This document shows positions 1 through 8,493 of a DNA stretch of 48,856 nt, in pieces; the first letter of the stretch is position 1, and each line of letters opens with the position of its first letter. The stretch covers positions 1-48,856 of the forward strand of contig CALGOB010000006.1 in NCBI GenBank assembly GCA_937958005.1, given 5' to 3'. The stretch comes from an uncultured Cyclobacteriaceae bacterium (GTDB taxonomy: Bacteria > Bacteroidota > Bacteroidia > Cytophagales > Cyclobacteriaceae). Made by a program: the position numbers and the translations under genes. The notes below the pieces were generated by a model. It ran no database searches and was not told the DNA's origin. It was given only the letters and a program-made list of their open reading frames with translations.

Positions 1-963
1 GACCTGGTAGCATCCGGGAGTGTAGTTTCCGACAGTGAGGTTGACAATGACCTGACCATTGATGGAGGGACAGTAGACAATACGGAAATCGGCGCAACCA
101 CTGCAGCAGCAGCTACAGTAACGGCTTTGACAGCCACGGGAGTAGTAGACCTTGGCACGAATGCAATCCAGTCAGCGGAGATCGAAGATTTGAACGTGAC
201 CACTACTAAGCTTGCCAATGATGCGGTAACGACAGTGAAGATATTGGATGGAAATGTAACGAATACTAAACTGGCCACTGATGCGGTAGCAACCGGAAAT
301 ATTATAGATGGTGCGGTGACAAGTGCCAAAATACTTGATGGAACTATTACAAATGACGATATTAATATACTAGCTGGTATAAACGGAACTAAAATTGATC
401 CATCATTTGGAACTCAGAATATATCTACTTCAGGTACTTTATCTACTGGAAATGCCACTATGTCAAGTTTGACTGTTAGCAATCTGGGAAATACAGGTGA
501 TGTAAGTGCGGGAGGAGTACTTGAAATAACTACTGGCGGAGTATTTACTACATCGGATCGTAGGCTCAAGGAAAATATTAGCCTTTTACAAAATACAATA
601 GAAAAGCTAAATAAATTAGGAGGATATAAGTACAATTATAAAGCAGATGCTAATAAAAAGGTGCAAATTGGTGTAATTGCACAAGAATTGGAAAGCATTT
701 ACCCTGAATTAGTAATGATTAACGAAGAGGGGTACAAAACTGTTAATTATGTAGGGCTAGTACCAGTTTTAATGCAGGCATTGAAGGAGCAGCAACTTAT
801 AATTGAGAGTTTAAGTAACAATTTGGAGAATCAAGATTCACAAATCAATGAATTAAAAGCTGAAAACAGTAATATTAAATCTGATATTGAATTGATCAAG
901 ACTACTTTAGGTATTGAAAATGATAAGGAAACTAAAACTGCTATTGTAGATGAAGAAAAATAA
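1..963 (+). CDS. 5'-truncated tail-fibre/adhesin-type protein with C-terminal peptidase S74 (endosialidase chaperone) domain
   Basis: The reading frame is open from the first base of the window, so the gene begins upstream; no internal start is needed. The visible N-terminal part (about residues 1-125) is a run of degenerate repeats of the form DAV-T-KILDG-ITN-KLA, as in beta-helical fibre and adhesin stalks. From about residue 184 it matches an intramolecular chaperone S74 domain: TSDRRLKENI with the Ser at the expected autocleavage site, then IGVIAQELESIYPELV and VNYVGLVPVLMQALKEQQ, ending in a coiled coil rich in E, N and L. In the family the chaperone trimerises the fibre and cuts itself off. 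The stop lies inside the next gene (14-nt overlap), so it is co-transcribed with the type B T9SS protein and the PorP/SprF gene. Bases 1 to about 360 look clearly richer in G+C than the rest. A cell-surface structure is more likely than a phage fibre because of the T9SS neighbours. Confidence 0.85.
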   Translation, partial: DLVASGSVVSDSEVDNDLTIDGGTVDNTEIGATTAAAATVTALTATGVVDLGTNAIQSAEIEDLNVTTTKLANDAVTTVKILDGNVTNTKLATDAVATGNIIDGAVTSAKILDGTITNDDINILAGINGTKIDPSFGTQNISTSGTLSTGNATMSSLTVSNLGNTGDVSAGGVLEITTGGVFTTSDRRLKENISLLQNTIEKLNKLGGYKYNYKADANKKVQIGVIAQELESIYPELVMINEEGYKTVNYVGLVPVLMQALKEQQLIIESLSNNLENQDSQINELKAENSNIKSDIELIKTTLGIENDKETKTAIVDEEK

Positions 964-2188
964 ATTCTTTTTACTGAGCATGCTTTTTACTTTCTTGCTA
1001 ACGGAGATCAATGGACAGTCATTGTTTTTGCAGGAGAATGCAGCTATTTATATTCAAGAAAATACAGAAATTCAGGCAGGAGGATCATTAATTAATAATG
1101 GTTTTATTGAAAACCTGGGAACTTTAAGTATTTATGAAGATTTTCTAAACAATAGTTTATTCAACAGTACATCTGGAGCTTTAGAATTTAGAGGTGATGG
1201 TGATCAATGGGTTTTTAGCCCAACATTGAATTTGAAAGAATTGAATGTTGATGGTGAAAATAGGGTTACTTTGACTGGAGATTCTGTTTTGGTTTTTGAA
1301 GAAATGAATTTTACTAACGGCATTTTAACAGTGACAGATACAACAGAGCTAATCATCAGTAATGATGTAAATATTTTGGGCGGGAATAGTAATTCTTATT
1401 TTGATGGAGAATTGATACAATTAGGGAATAGCTTCAAAAAATACCCTTTGGGAAAAAATGGTCTTTATGCACCTATTACTTTAGATGATATTATTGGAAT
1501 AGATTTAAGAATGAGGGTAAGTGTAAATGTTCCGGCAAATGATCCTGTGCCAGTTCCAGCAGCGGATGTAATAGGCGTATCTGAACATGCAATTTGGAAT
1601 GTCAATCTAGATGGAGGATCATTTGATAGTGCAGTAGTTTCATTTGAGTTTTCTGACGCAGATTTAGAGAATTTCACTATTGAAAATTCAATTAATGCAG
1701 ACTTTATATCACCAGTTGTAGTAGCGAAAAATTCTTTGGAAGAAGAATTTAATACTTTAGGAGTTTCAAGTCTTTTAGACACGGATTCATTGACATTCGG
1801 AACTATTACTGCTGAAAAGTATCTTAAATTGACTAATGAAAATAAGAAATATCTTGCTATTGGGAAGGCCCCTATAGCATCTAGAGCAGGATTAATTTAT
1901 ATACCAAATGTTTTCTCTCCGAATGCCATAGAAGAGGAAAATCAAACTTTTAGGATTTTTGGTAATAGGATAATTAACGAAGGATTTAGCTTAAGGATAT
2001 TTAATCAAAGAAATGTTTTACTTTACCAGACAGATGCTTTTGATGAAGCAAATCAGTTTGGATGGAATGGTATAGGTCAAAATAATGGTAGTGAGCAACC
2101 AAGTGGTTTGTATTATTATACCATTGTTTATCAGTTGGAAGGTGGGGTTCCACAAAGAGAACAAGGAGCATTTTACTTAATTAGGTAA
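950..2188 (+). CDS. T9SS type B sorting-domain (CHU_C / gliding motility-associated) secreted protein
   Basis: This 412-aa protein starts with a clear signal peptide (MKKNKFFLLSMLFTFLLT, then a cut near NGQ). The body is rich in Asn, Gly and short beta strands, like a right-handed beta-helix or adhesin-like surface protein. The last 90 residues carry the type B C-terminal sorting domain: IYIPNVFSPNAIEEENQTF, then a SLRIFNQRNVLLYQ strand, W-N-G, and a GLYYYTIVYQLE ending. In this family the domain directs export by the type IX secretion system. The gene overlaps the upstream S74 gene by 14 nt and is followed after 4 nt by a PorP/SprF-family gene. That arrangement is typical, because type B cargo often needs a dedicated PorP/SprF partner. 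The actual surface function is not recognisable. Confidence 0.85.
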   Translation: MKKNKFFLLSMLFTFLLTEINGQSLFLQENAAIYIQENTEIQAGGSLINNGFIENLGTLSIYEDFLNNSLFNSTSGALEFRGDGDQWVFSPTLNLKELNVDGENRVTLTGDSVLVFEEMNFTNGILTVTDTTELIISNDVNILGGNSNSYFDGELIQLGNSFKKYPLGKNGLYAPITLDDIIGIDLRMRVSVNVPANDPVPVPAADVIGVSEHAIWNVNLDGGSFDSAVVSFEFSDADLENFTIENSINADFISPVVVAKNSLEEEFNTLGVSSLLDTDSLTFGTITAEKYLKLTNENKKYLAIGKAPIASRAGLIYIPNVFSPNAIEEENQTFRIFGNRIINEGFSLRIFNQRNVLLYQTDAFDEANQFGWNGIGQNNGSEQPSGLYYYTIVYQLEGGVPQREQGAFYLIR

Positions 2189-2192
2189 TTAA

Positions 2193-3284
2193 ATGAAGAA
2201 TTACTATTACATTTTGGTAATTATACTTAGTGGATTGAGTTCTAACCTTTTAGGGCAAGGGTCGCAAGTGCAGTTTTCACAATATTACTCGGCTTCTTTA
2301 CACTTGAATCCGGCAATAGCTGGGGTCTACCTTAACCCCTCATTTCATGCTAGCTATAGAAGGCAAGTATCTGGGCTTGAAGTTGGCTTTATTAATGACC
2401 TTAGTCAAGCTTCAGTAATACTCCCTGTGAAAAAGAAGAGACGTTTTGGAATGCCTGATGGAGGTATTGGAATATTAGTTTATAACCAAAGCACTGGGTT
2501 TGAAGGAGGGTTAAATACAACAGGTATTCAGGTAAATTATGCCCACAATATACAGGTTGGTCATGTAAGAGGTAAAGAAACTGTGATATTATCTTTACAA
2601 GGAGGCTTTGAACAACGTTCAATATCGCTTAGTGGGTTAAGGGCTGGGAGTCAATTCAATAAATTTCTTGAATCGGGGTTTGATCCATCAGTTGCAGTAG
2701 GGTTTTTAAACAACTTTGCTGATAGCCCAGGGTATCCTATTTTGAATTTTGGTGCGCTTTATTATTGGAATATAGAGAGAAACTTTCATTTGTACAGATA
2801 TAGTGCATTTTCAGGTTTCACTGTCAATAATATAAATAGGCCATCAAGTGATTTTATTTCTTTGGGCAATGAAAGTACGGCGTTAGATGTGCTATTAAGG
2901 TACCATGGTGGGTTTGAGTTTAGGTTTAAGAATTTTGATTTCCTACCAACAATTTTAGGCACTTATGTAAATAAATCAACAAGATTTAACGCTGGAGGAA
3001 CTATTGCTTATGATTTAAATAGAGACTCAAAAAGATTTGTTAGTTCTAATACAGGGGCTAAAATAGCATTAGGTTTATGGTACAGGTTAAAAGATTCCTT
3101 TATTTTCTATGGCGGGTTTAGAAGTGCCAATTTGAATGTAGGAATAAGTTATGATTTGAATTCTAATGGGATTCTCGGTGATTCAGATTTTATAGATTTT
3201 GGTGCAGCAACTGAAATAAGTATTCAATATTTCATGAATAAGAAATCAAGGAAAGGAAGAAGAAGTTCAAATCCACTCTTTTGA
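2193..3284 (+). CDS. PorP/SprF family type IX secretion system outer-membrane protein
   Basis: The 363-aa product has a signal peptide (LVIILSGLSSNLLGQGS) followed by the family signature QVQFSQYYSASLHLNPAIAG, then Y-R-Q and a series of alternating beta strands ending in aromatic residues, as expected for an outer-membrane barrel. Length and motif order fit the PorP/SprF family. In Bacteroidota these proteins either belong to the core T9SS (PorP) or serve one cargo protein (SprF for SprB). The gene starts 4 nt after the type B cargo gene, so it is most simply the dedicated partner of that protein. No porKLMN genes accompany it, which argues against the core locus. Confidence 0.93.
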   Translation: MKNYYYILVIILSGLSSNLLGQGSQVQFSQYYSASLHLNPAIAGVYLNPSFHASYRRQVSGLEVGFINDLSQASVILPVKKKRRFGMPDGGIGILVYNQSTGFEGGLNTTGIQVNYAHNIQVGHVRGKETVILSLQGGFEQRSISLSGLRAGSQFNKFLESGFDPSVAVGFLNNFADSPGYPILNFGALYYWNIERNFHLYRYSAFSGFTVNNINRPSSDFISLGNESTALDVLLRYHGGFEFRFKNFDFLPTILGTYVNKSTRFNAGGTIAYDLNRDSKRFVSSNTGAKIALGLWYRLKDSFIFYGGFRSANLNVGISYDLNSNGILGDSDFIDFGAATEISIQYFMNKKSRKGRRSSNPLF

Positions 3285-3858
3285 CTTTTTTCTATGGGTA
3301 TTTACTCTAATACTTTAAAATATTCCTTCTAAAATTGTAAGTCAATAGAATCCCAGACGTTATGTTTTCCTAATGATTGGATGTTGCTTTTGGTAAATGA
3401 TCTGTTTTAAACCTTAAGGTAAGACTTTATGCTAAAGCCTTTTATCTTTAATGCATAATTTGTGTGATTCAGTATTACTGGCATCCAAGTAAAACTGAAA
3501 TTGAAGAAAAACTGCTCTTGATATCGTTTAATCAAAGATTATTTCTGAAGTTCAAAAACACCCCCTATAAATCAATCGAAGGGCTGACAACTCTAGCTTT
3601 CGTCCGTTTTTTTCCTTGCCGCGGGGGCGGACCCCTGAAAAAAGGACCGCGCGACGGCCGCCAAAAAAATCAACAGGGTCGCCTGGCGAATAATTTAAAG
3701 CTCCCACCCTAAACCCTGCAGCGGCCAACCGATTTGTCAAGATTAAATTTACTAAAATATGTTATATGCCTCCATAAACATAAATTGGTGTTAAACGTAA
3801 TTTCTAATATTTGAAGGTGATAGATACTTCTGCTAACTTTGCTATCTAAAAATTACCT
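3285..3858. other. Intergenic region with a GC-rich island and a promoter
   Basis: The 574 nt hold no credible gene. An AT-rich stretch contains the imperfect palindrome TTACTGGCATCCAAGTAAA (3475-3493), which recurs at 6236-6254. At about 3611-3730 there is a sharply GC-rich island containing inverted repeats: TCGCC-T-GGCGA (3679-3689), GGCGG/CCGCC (3626-3630 and 3658-3662) and GGCCGC/GCGGCC (3656-3661 and 3721-3726). Two overlapping open frames on opposite strands cross the island (about 3464-3712 plus, 3552-3740 minus), but neither looks like a protein family. A Bacteroidota-type promoter precedes the next gene. Confidence 0.7.
3811..3841 (+). promoter_or_regulatory. Bacteroidota-type promoter for the DUF6909-like gene
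   Basis: TTG at 3811-3813 and TAACTTTG at 3834-3841 are separated by 20 nt. This fits the Bacteroidota housekeeping sigma consensus TTG-N19/20-TAnnTTTG. The start codon follows 17 nt later. Confidence 0.6.
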
Positions 3859-5532
3859 ATGACTAAAGCTGAGAAGAGAAAAACCCATGCATCCAGAAGT
3901 GCAATAGAAAGAATTTATGTAAACATGAGGCATATGTTCAATAGAGGGAAATATAAGCCGACTGGTATGTCAGGGGAATCTCTTATGAAATCGCTCCTTA
4001 CATTGAGCCCTGAGATTTATGGAATGATAGCCCATGAAGAAAAAGTGGAGTTAGATGGAATGCTTTATATCTTAGAAAGATTACCCGATGGAATAGAAGA
4101 ATGTAGATTTGTTAAGTTGATTGCAAGGGAAGGATTTCAAGAGATAGGTCAGGATTCAATTATTCCCCCTAAGAGGAGAAGAAACTGTTACCGAATAGAT
4201 GAAGATAGGATGTATGTAGAGATGACAAGAGGGAGAAGCGATATATATGATATCCTAACTCATTTGACCTTTATGTATCACGAATCTGAGAAAATAAGAA
4301 ACAAATGTATTGATTCAAAAGGTAGAATACTGAATGATTGGATCAAATTGGAAGAGATTGTTGCAAAAGAAAAGAACAATGAACTGTTTGATGAACAGAA
4401 AGCAATTGTGTACTTAAGCAATATTCTCAGTAGGACTGTTGACCAGGTAAGGGAGGCAGTCGAGAAATTTAAGAATAGTAAAATTAAGAATAGTCTTTAT
4501 CATATTACTTTTTGGTTAGGAAAAAATTCAATTGATGAGTATTTAAATGAGAACGATAGGGAAATAAGTTTTTCCGAGAAACTAAGAGAGATAATAGGTC
4601 AACATATCTATGGAGAACAATGGGCTGATAATATAAAAAGCTTATTGATGAAAAATGATTTATATGACAGGCCTATTCACATCATTAGTGCTAATTTACA
4701 TAGCTTTCAAAATGCGATTTATGGTTTTGCTTTGCCTGAAACGAAAAAGTTTAAAAATATAGAAGAGCTTGCAATAGAAACTGGGAAGGCTGAGAGGAGA
4801 GATTTAAATAATAAGATTAAAGGCTTTGCATTAAAACACGGGATGTATCAATTAGAGGATCATTCAGGGACTAACTTAACTGTTCAAGTTTTTGATTTAG
4901 AAAAGGCGAAAAACTTTAAAGGAATTTTTCAAATTCCAGAAAAGAATTCGCCGGTTTTGATAGTGATGGATTATGCATTTGGGGAGCAAGCTTATGAATG
5001 TATGGATGAATTGCTTAAGCCTTATGAAAGCGACCAGCATGATCCAATAAACTTGAATATAAAGAGTGTGACCATTATGGGTAAAGCAGGGATTCTGTTA
5101 GGGGATAAAGGCGATGTTATGCTGCCAACTGCTCATGTTTTTGAAGGGTCAGGAGATAATTATCCATTTGATAATATGTTGAATGTAAAAGATTTTGAAG
5201 GTAGTGGATTAAATATCTCTGAAGGGACGATGGTAACTGTGTTAGGTACTTCTCTTCAAAACAGATCTGTATTAAATCATTTTTTGACTTCTACTTGGAA
5301 TGCAATAGGCCTTGAAATGGAGGGCGCCCACTACCAGAAAGCTATACAATCAGCTACGAAAATAAGAAAGAGCATATCTGAAGATGTTAAAGTAATGTAT
5401 GCTTATTACGCTTCGGATAATCCGTTAAAAACTGGTAATACACTTGCTTCTGGAAGTCTTGGAGCAGAGGGAATTCTACCAACCTATATTATTTCAATGA
5501 AAGTATTGGAAAAGGTATTGTCTTTAAATTAA
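3859..5532 (+). CDS. DUF6909-like cytoplasmic protein with nucleoside-phosphorylase-like C-terminal domain
   Basis: The 557-aa protein has no signal peptide. I recognise it as the conserved uncharacterised Bacteroidota family that I recall as DUF6909, from memory only. The N-terminal 340 residues are mostly helical, with a motif around MRHMFNRGKYKPTGMSGES and a histidine-containing segment DILTHLTFMYHESEK. The C-terminal 200 residues resemble the phosphorylase/AMP-nucleosidase fold: VTIMGKAGILLGDKGDVMLP, then VLGTSLQNRSV, then IGLEMEGAHYQ, which mimics the substrate-binding Glu-Met-Glu loop, and YYASDNPLKTGN, which resembles the SDKPLHGE region of AMP nucleosidase. This suggests a nucleotide or nucleoside ligand, but catalysis is unproven. 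It has its own promoter, with a START-domain gene 47 nt downstream. Confidence 0.75.
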   Translation: MTKAEKRKTHASRSAIERIYVNMRHMFNRGKYKPTGMSGESLMKSLLTLSPEIYGMIAHEEKVELDGMLYILERLPDGIEECRFVKLIAREGFQEIGQDSIIPPKRRRNCYRIDEDRMYVEMTRGRSDIYDILTHLTFMYHESEKIRNKCIDSKGRILNDWIKLEEIVAKEKNNELFDEQKAIVYLSNILSRTVDQVREAVEKFKNSKIKNSLYHITFWLGKNSIDEYLNENDREISFSEKLREIIGQHIYGEQWADNIKSLLMKNDLYDRPIHIISANLHSFQNAIYGFALPETKKFKNIEELAIETGKAERRDLNNKIKGFALKHGMYQLEDHSGTNLTVQVFDLEKAKNFKGIFQIPEKNSPVLIVMDYAFGEQAYECMDELLKPYESDQHDPINLNIKSVTIMGKAGILLGDKGDVMLPTAHVFEGSGDNYPFDNMLNVKDFEGSGLNISEGTMVTVLGTSLQNRSVLNHFLTSTWNAIGLEMEGAHYQKAIQSATKIRKSISEDVKVMYAYYASDNPLKTGNTLASGSLGAEGILPTYIISMKVLEKVLSLN

Positions 5533-5579
5533 AAAAGAAATTCAAATAACATAATTGCAATTTGATAGTTAATTATTAG

Positions 5580-6185
5580 ATGAAATTGAGTAAAAGTGTA
5601 ATTATTCTCTTGTGTTTAGTTGTTTTTTCGCAAGAGCTTATGGCCCAAGAATGGGAAACTTCTAAAAATGGTAAAGGTGTGAAAGCCTTCACAATGGTAA
5701 GAAAAAAAGGCATTAAAGAAGTAAAAGTAGTTACTGAAGTGGATGCTTCTCTAGAAAAGATAGTAAGATTTATAACTGATTATAATAACCCTAAAGAGTG
5801 GAAGCATAGTACACGGACTAGTAAAATTGTTGACAAGCAATCAGATAGTTTGTTCACAGTGTATTTTGTTATTGCAACTCCATGGCCATTAAAAGACCGT
5901 GATTTTTATGCAACAGTTGAAGTAAAGGAAGGTGCTGAAGAACATATAACGGAAATCATTTTCCACCCTAAAACAGGATTAGAAGATGAGAGTAGAAAAG
6001 TAAGAATGACAGATTTTGAGACTAAATGGGTACTTAATGAAATTGCTCCTGAAAAAACGATGATTGAACTTTACTCTTATGGAGACCCTGTGGGGGTACC
6101 AACCTCATTGGTCAATATATTTATAGTAGATACTCCCTTTAAAACCGTCCAAAATCTCAAATCTGATATCATAACTTATCAATAA
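5580..6185 (+). CDS. Secreted START-domain (SRPBCC superfamily) protein
   Basis: The 201-aa product carries a signal peptide (MKLSKSVIILLCLVVFSQEL, cut near LMAQ). The mature part reads as a START/SRPBCC lipid-binding fold: KVVTEVDASLEKIVRFITDY, NPKEWKHSTRTSKIVDKQ, FVIATPWPLKDRDFY, and a C-terminal helix TSLVNIFIVDTPFKTVQNLK. The PWPLKDRD motif is typical of bacterial START homologues. It probably binds a hydrophobic ligand in the periplasm or at the outer membrane; the ligand cannot be told from sequence. It follows the DUF6909-like gene by 47 nt and may be co-transcribed. A copy of the three-hairpin intergenic repeat begins about 74 nt after its stop. Confidence 0.85.
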   Translation: MKLSKSVIILLCLVVFSQELMAQEWETSKNGKGVKAFTMVRKKGIKEVKVVTEVDASLEKIVRFITDYNNPKEWKHSTRTSKIVDKQSDSLFTVYFVIATPWPLKDRDFYATVEVKEGAEEHITEIIFHPKTGLEDESRKVRMTDFETKWVLNEIAPEKTMIELYSYGDPVGVPTSLVNIFIVDTPFKTVQNLKSDIITYQ

Positions 6186-6683
6186 TTAAAGGAGATAACC
6201 TAGATGTTGTACTTAAGATTTTAGGTAAATCTATTTTACTGGTATCCAAGTAAATAATTTAATCCCTAAGGGATATTAATTCCCCCTGGCCGGGCGCCCC
6301 GACTCTTGAGTCGATCATTAAATTATTGCCCATAGATACCCCGTACCCTTGGGTCGGGGTTGGTTCATTTGATCTATAAGTGTCTTTTTGTTCATTTTCA
6401 GATTTAATTGGATATCAGTAAATCTATTTAGCTAATTAATTTATTTTGAGTTAAGTTCAGCGATCTGAATTATTACTAGTTTGTAATTAATCTTAGTAAG
6501 AAACAGTATGTCAGACTTCATTCTATTGCGAAGACCGTTACTTGCGAAATAAAAAAAACCGTTGAATCTGTGTTAAATTTATTCTTTAGATGATAAGTAT
6601 TTTAATATTTAAAGAAGAATTGTACTTATTTTTATGTTTTTAGCTATATTTATTATTGCTATTAGAATTTTAATTACTGTATC
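6186..6683. other. Intergenic region with a three-hairpin repeat copy
   Basis: The 498 nt contain the imperfect palindrome TTACTGGTATCCAAGTAAA (6236-6254), repeat copy A (6259-6370) and then AT-rich DNA. No convincing gene or strong promoter was seen before the ATG at 6684. Confidence 0.6.
6259..6370 (+). repeat. Three-hairpin intergenic repeat, copy A (long form)
   Basis: Contains the inverted repeats ATCCCT-A-AGGGAT, CGACTC-TT-GAGTCG and CCCCG-T-ACCC-TT-GGGT-CGGGG, ending GGTTGGTTCATTT. It carries the extra CTGGCCGGGCGCC block between the first and second stems, shared with copy H. It lies just downstream of the START gene, in sense orientation. Confidence 0.95.
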
Positions 6684-8468
6684 ATGGCTTTACCACCTCT
6701 AACAGAAGTTCTCGGAGTTAAGAGAGCCGCTCATTTATTGAGAAGAACTTGCCTTGGAGCTACAATCACTCAGATAAATGAATTTGCATTACTTACTCCA
6801 CAGGAAGCTGTAGAAAGGCTTTTTGGGAGCGAAGTACTTCCTGATCCTCCATTGCCAATTGATCCAATGACCCAGCAAGAATGGGTGATTTCTGGAGTGA
6901 CCGATGCAAATAGCGAGAACCTTGTGGGACTTTTGCTTAATTGGAAAATAGGTCAGATGTTAAGTGTAGGATTAGATGAAAGACAATCTTTGAGTTATGC
7001 CTTTAGAGAAAGAATTGTTTTTTTCTTACACACACATTTTACAACTAAAAGTTCTAAAGTAAATAGTAGTCGAGCAATTTATTTTCAAGATGCATTGTTT
7101 AGAATGTATGCATTTGACAGGGATGATCGGGAACTACCGCCTCCAGATGATTTGACACCAGGGAGGACTGTTGATATCAATTTTAAAAACCTTGCCGTCA
7201 AGGTATCACTTGATAACGCCATGCTGAGATTTTTAGATGGGAGATTAAATGTTAAAGATAATCCAAATGAGAATTACGCTAGAGAGTTTCTTGAGTTATA
7301 TACTATAGGAAGAGGGCTCGAGACGGCGAATTTCGAGACTCCAGAATTTGATGGGGATTACATTTTTTATACAGAAGAGGACGTTCAGCAAGGAGCTTTG
7401 GTTTTGTCAGGATTTGACGAGGATCCAACTTTTTCCAATATTGATGAAGATACTAATTTGCCAAGGGGTATAATCAAGGGCAATATAATCGCTAACCAAC
7501 ATGATAATAATCCAAAGTTGTTTAGTAGCAGATTATCAAATGGACAAGTTATTCCTGATACAAATTTACTTGAAGGTACTCAACCTACAGAAGAAAGTGC
7601 TATAGATGAAATAAGACAACTAGTAGATGTTATTTTTAATCAAGATGAAACATCACTACATATAATCAGGAGGCTATATCGTTTCTTTGTATATCATGAT
7701 ATCTCTGAAGAGTTACAAAATACGATTATTCGAGATTTGTCTAATACTTTTATTGAAGGCGGGTATAAATTATACCCAGTTTTAGTTGACTTATTAACAA
7801 GTCAACATTTTTATGATGCTGAAGACGGTGTCCTTGATAATAATTTTGGGGGTATCATTAAATCACCAATTGACCTAGTAATTGGGTTTGTAAGGTCATT
7901 CCAATTGCCACTGTCCGACCCTTCTATAGACTTAGCAAGTTTTTATGAAACTACAGAGGAATATAGAAGACAAATTAACTTGATGGGATTAGATTTATAT
8001 GAACCATTTGAGGTAGCTGGATATGCAGGCTATCATCAATTTCCTTTGTATTATAGAAGTTGGATAACGCCCAATTTTTTAACTAATAGGTATAATTTCA
8101 TTAGAGAGCGAGTGGCTATTTCGGCAATTCCTGAAATGGGACAATTGGATACTATATTGTGGTTTTTAAATAATTTCCCTGTTGCTACATTAAGAAATGC
8201 ACAATCGTTGATTAAAGAGTTGGCAAGATATTTTCAACCTGTTTCAGAAAATCTCTCTTTTGAAATTATGGGTAGTGAGAGCGAAATCACACCTGAACGA
8301 TTAAATTTTTACCTTCAAGAATTTCTTTTTAAAGAAGGGCTGGCAGAGTCTGGAGAAGAAGCCTGGGATGCTATATGGGATACTAATTATGATGCAGACA
8401 TTGTTTCTGAGAGATTGGCTTTTTTACTGAATGCGATGTTGCAAACGCCAGAATACCAACTGATGTAA
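6684..8468 (+). CDS. DUF1800 family protein
   Basis: The 594-aa protein begins ALPPLTEVLGVKRAAHLLRR and contains the DUF1800 hallmarks: FRERIVFFLHTHFTT, the N-E-N-YAREFLELYTIGRG motif, an HDNNPK segment, and LTSQHFYD followed by IKSPIDLVIGFVR. It ends in LAFLLNAMLQTPEYQLM, typical of the family. No cleavable signal peptide is evident, and its localisation is uncertain. DUF1800 genes are almost always paired with a DUF1501 gene, as here (25 nt to the next start). No biochemical role is established that I know of. The pair heads a four-gene operon with a predicted outer-membrane barrel and a lipoprotein, which points to a cell-envelope task. Confidence 0.93.
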   Translation: MALPPLTEVLGVKRAAHLLRRTCLGATITQINEFALLTPQEAVERLFGSEVLPDPPLPIDPMTQQEWVISGVTDANSENLVGLLLNWKIGQMLSVGLDERQSLSYAFRERIVFFLHTHFTTKSSKVNSSRAIYFQDALFRMYAFDRDDRELPPPDDLTPGRTVDINFKNLAVKVSLDNAMLRFLDGRLNVKDNPNENYAREFLELYTIGRGLETANFETPEFDGDYIFYTEEDVQQGALVLSGFDEDPTFSNIDEDTNLPRGIIKGNIIANQHDNNPKLFSSRLSNGQVIPDTNLLEGTQPTEESAIDEIRQLVDVIFNQDETSLHIIRRLYRFFVYHDISEELQNTIIRDLSNTFIEGGYKLYPVLVDLLTSQHFYDAEDGVLDNNFGGIIKSPIDLVIGFVRSFQLPLSDPSIDLASFYETTEEYRRQINLMGLDLYEPFEVAGYAGYHQFPLYYRSWITPNFLTNRYNFIRERVAISAIPEMGQLDTILWFLNNFPVATLRNAQSLIKELARYFQPVSENLSFEIMGSESEITPERLNFYLQEFLFKEGLAESGEEAWDAIWDTNYDADIVSERLAFLLNAMLQTPEYQLM

Positions 8469-8493
8469 TTCCACAAGACTAAAAAACTAACCA

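Noticed and set aside
1-963. S74 protein as part of a prophage
   Set aside because: No phage structural, lysis or integrase genes are visible, and the neighbours are T9SS genes.
3464-3740. Two overlapping open frames on opposite strands across the GC-rich island
   Set aside because: They exist because GC-rich DNA has few stop codons. Neither shows a recognisable motif, composition or start context, and they overlap each other.
6259-6370. The three-hairpin repeat as a simple Rho-independent terminator
   Set aside because: No T run follows the stems, copy F lies between divergent promoters, and several nearby genes have ordinary terminators in addition.
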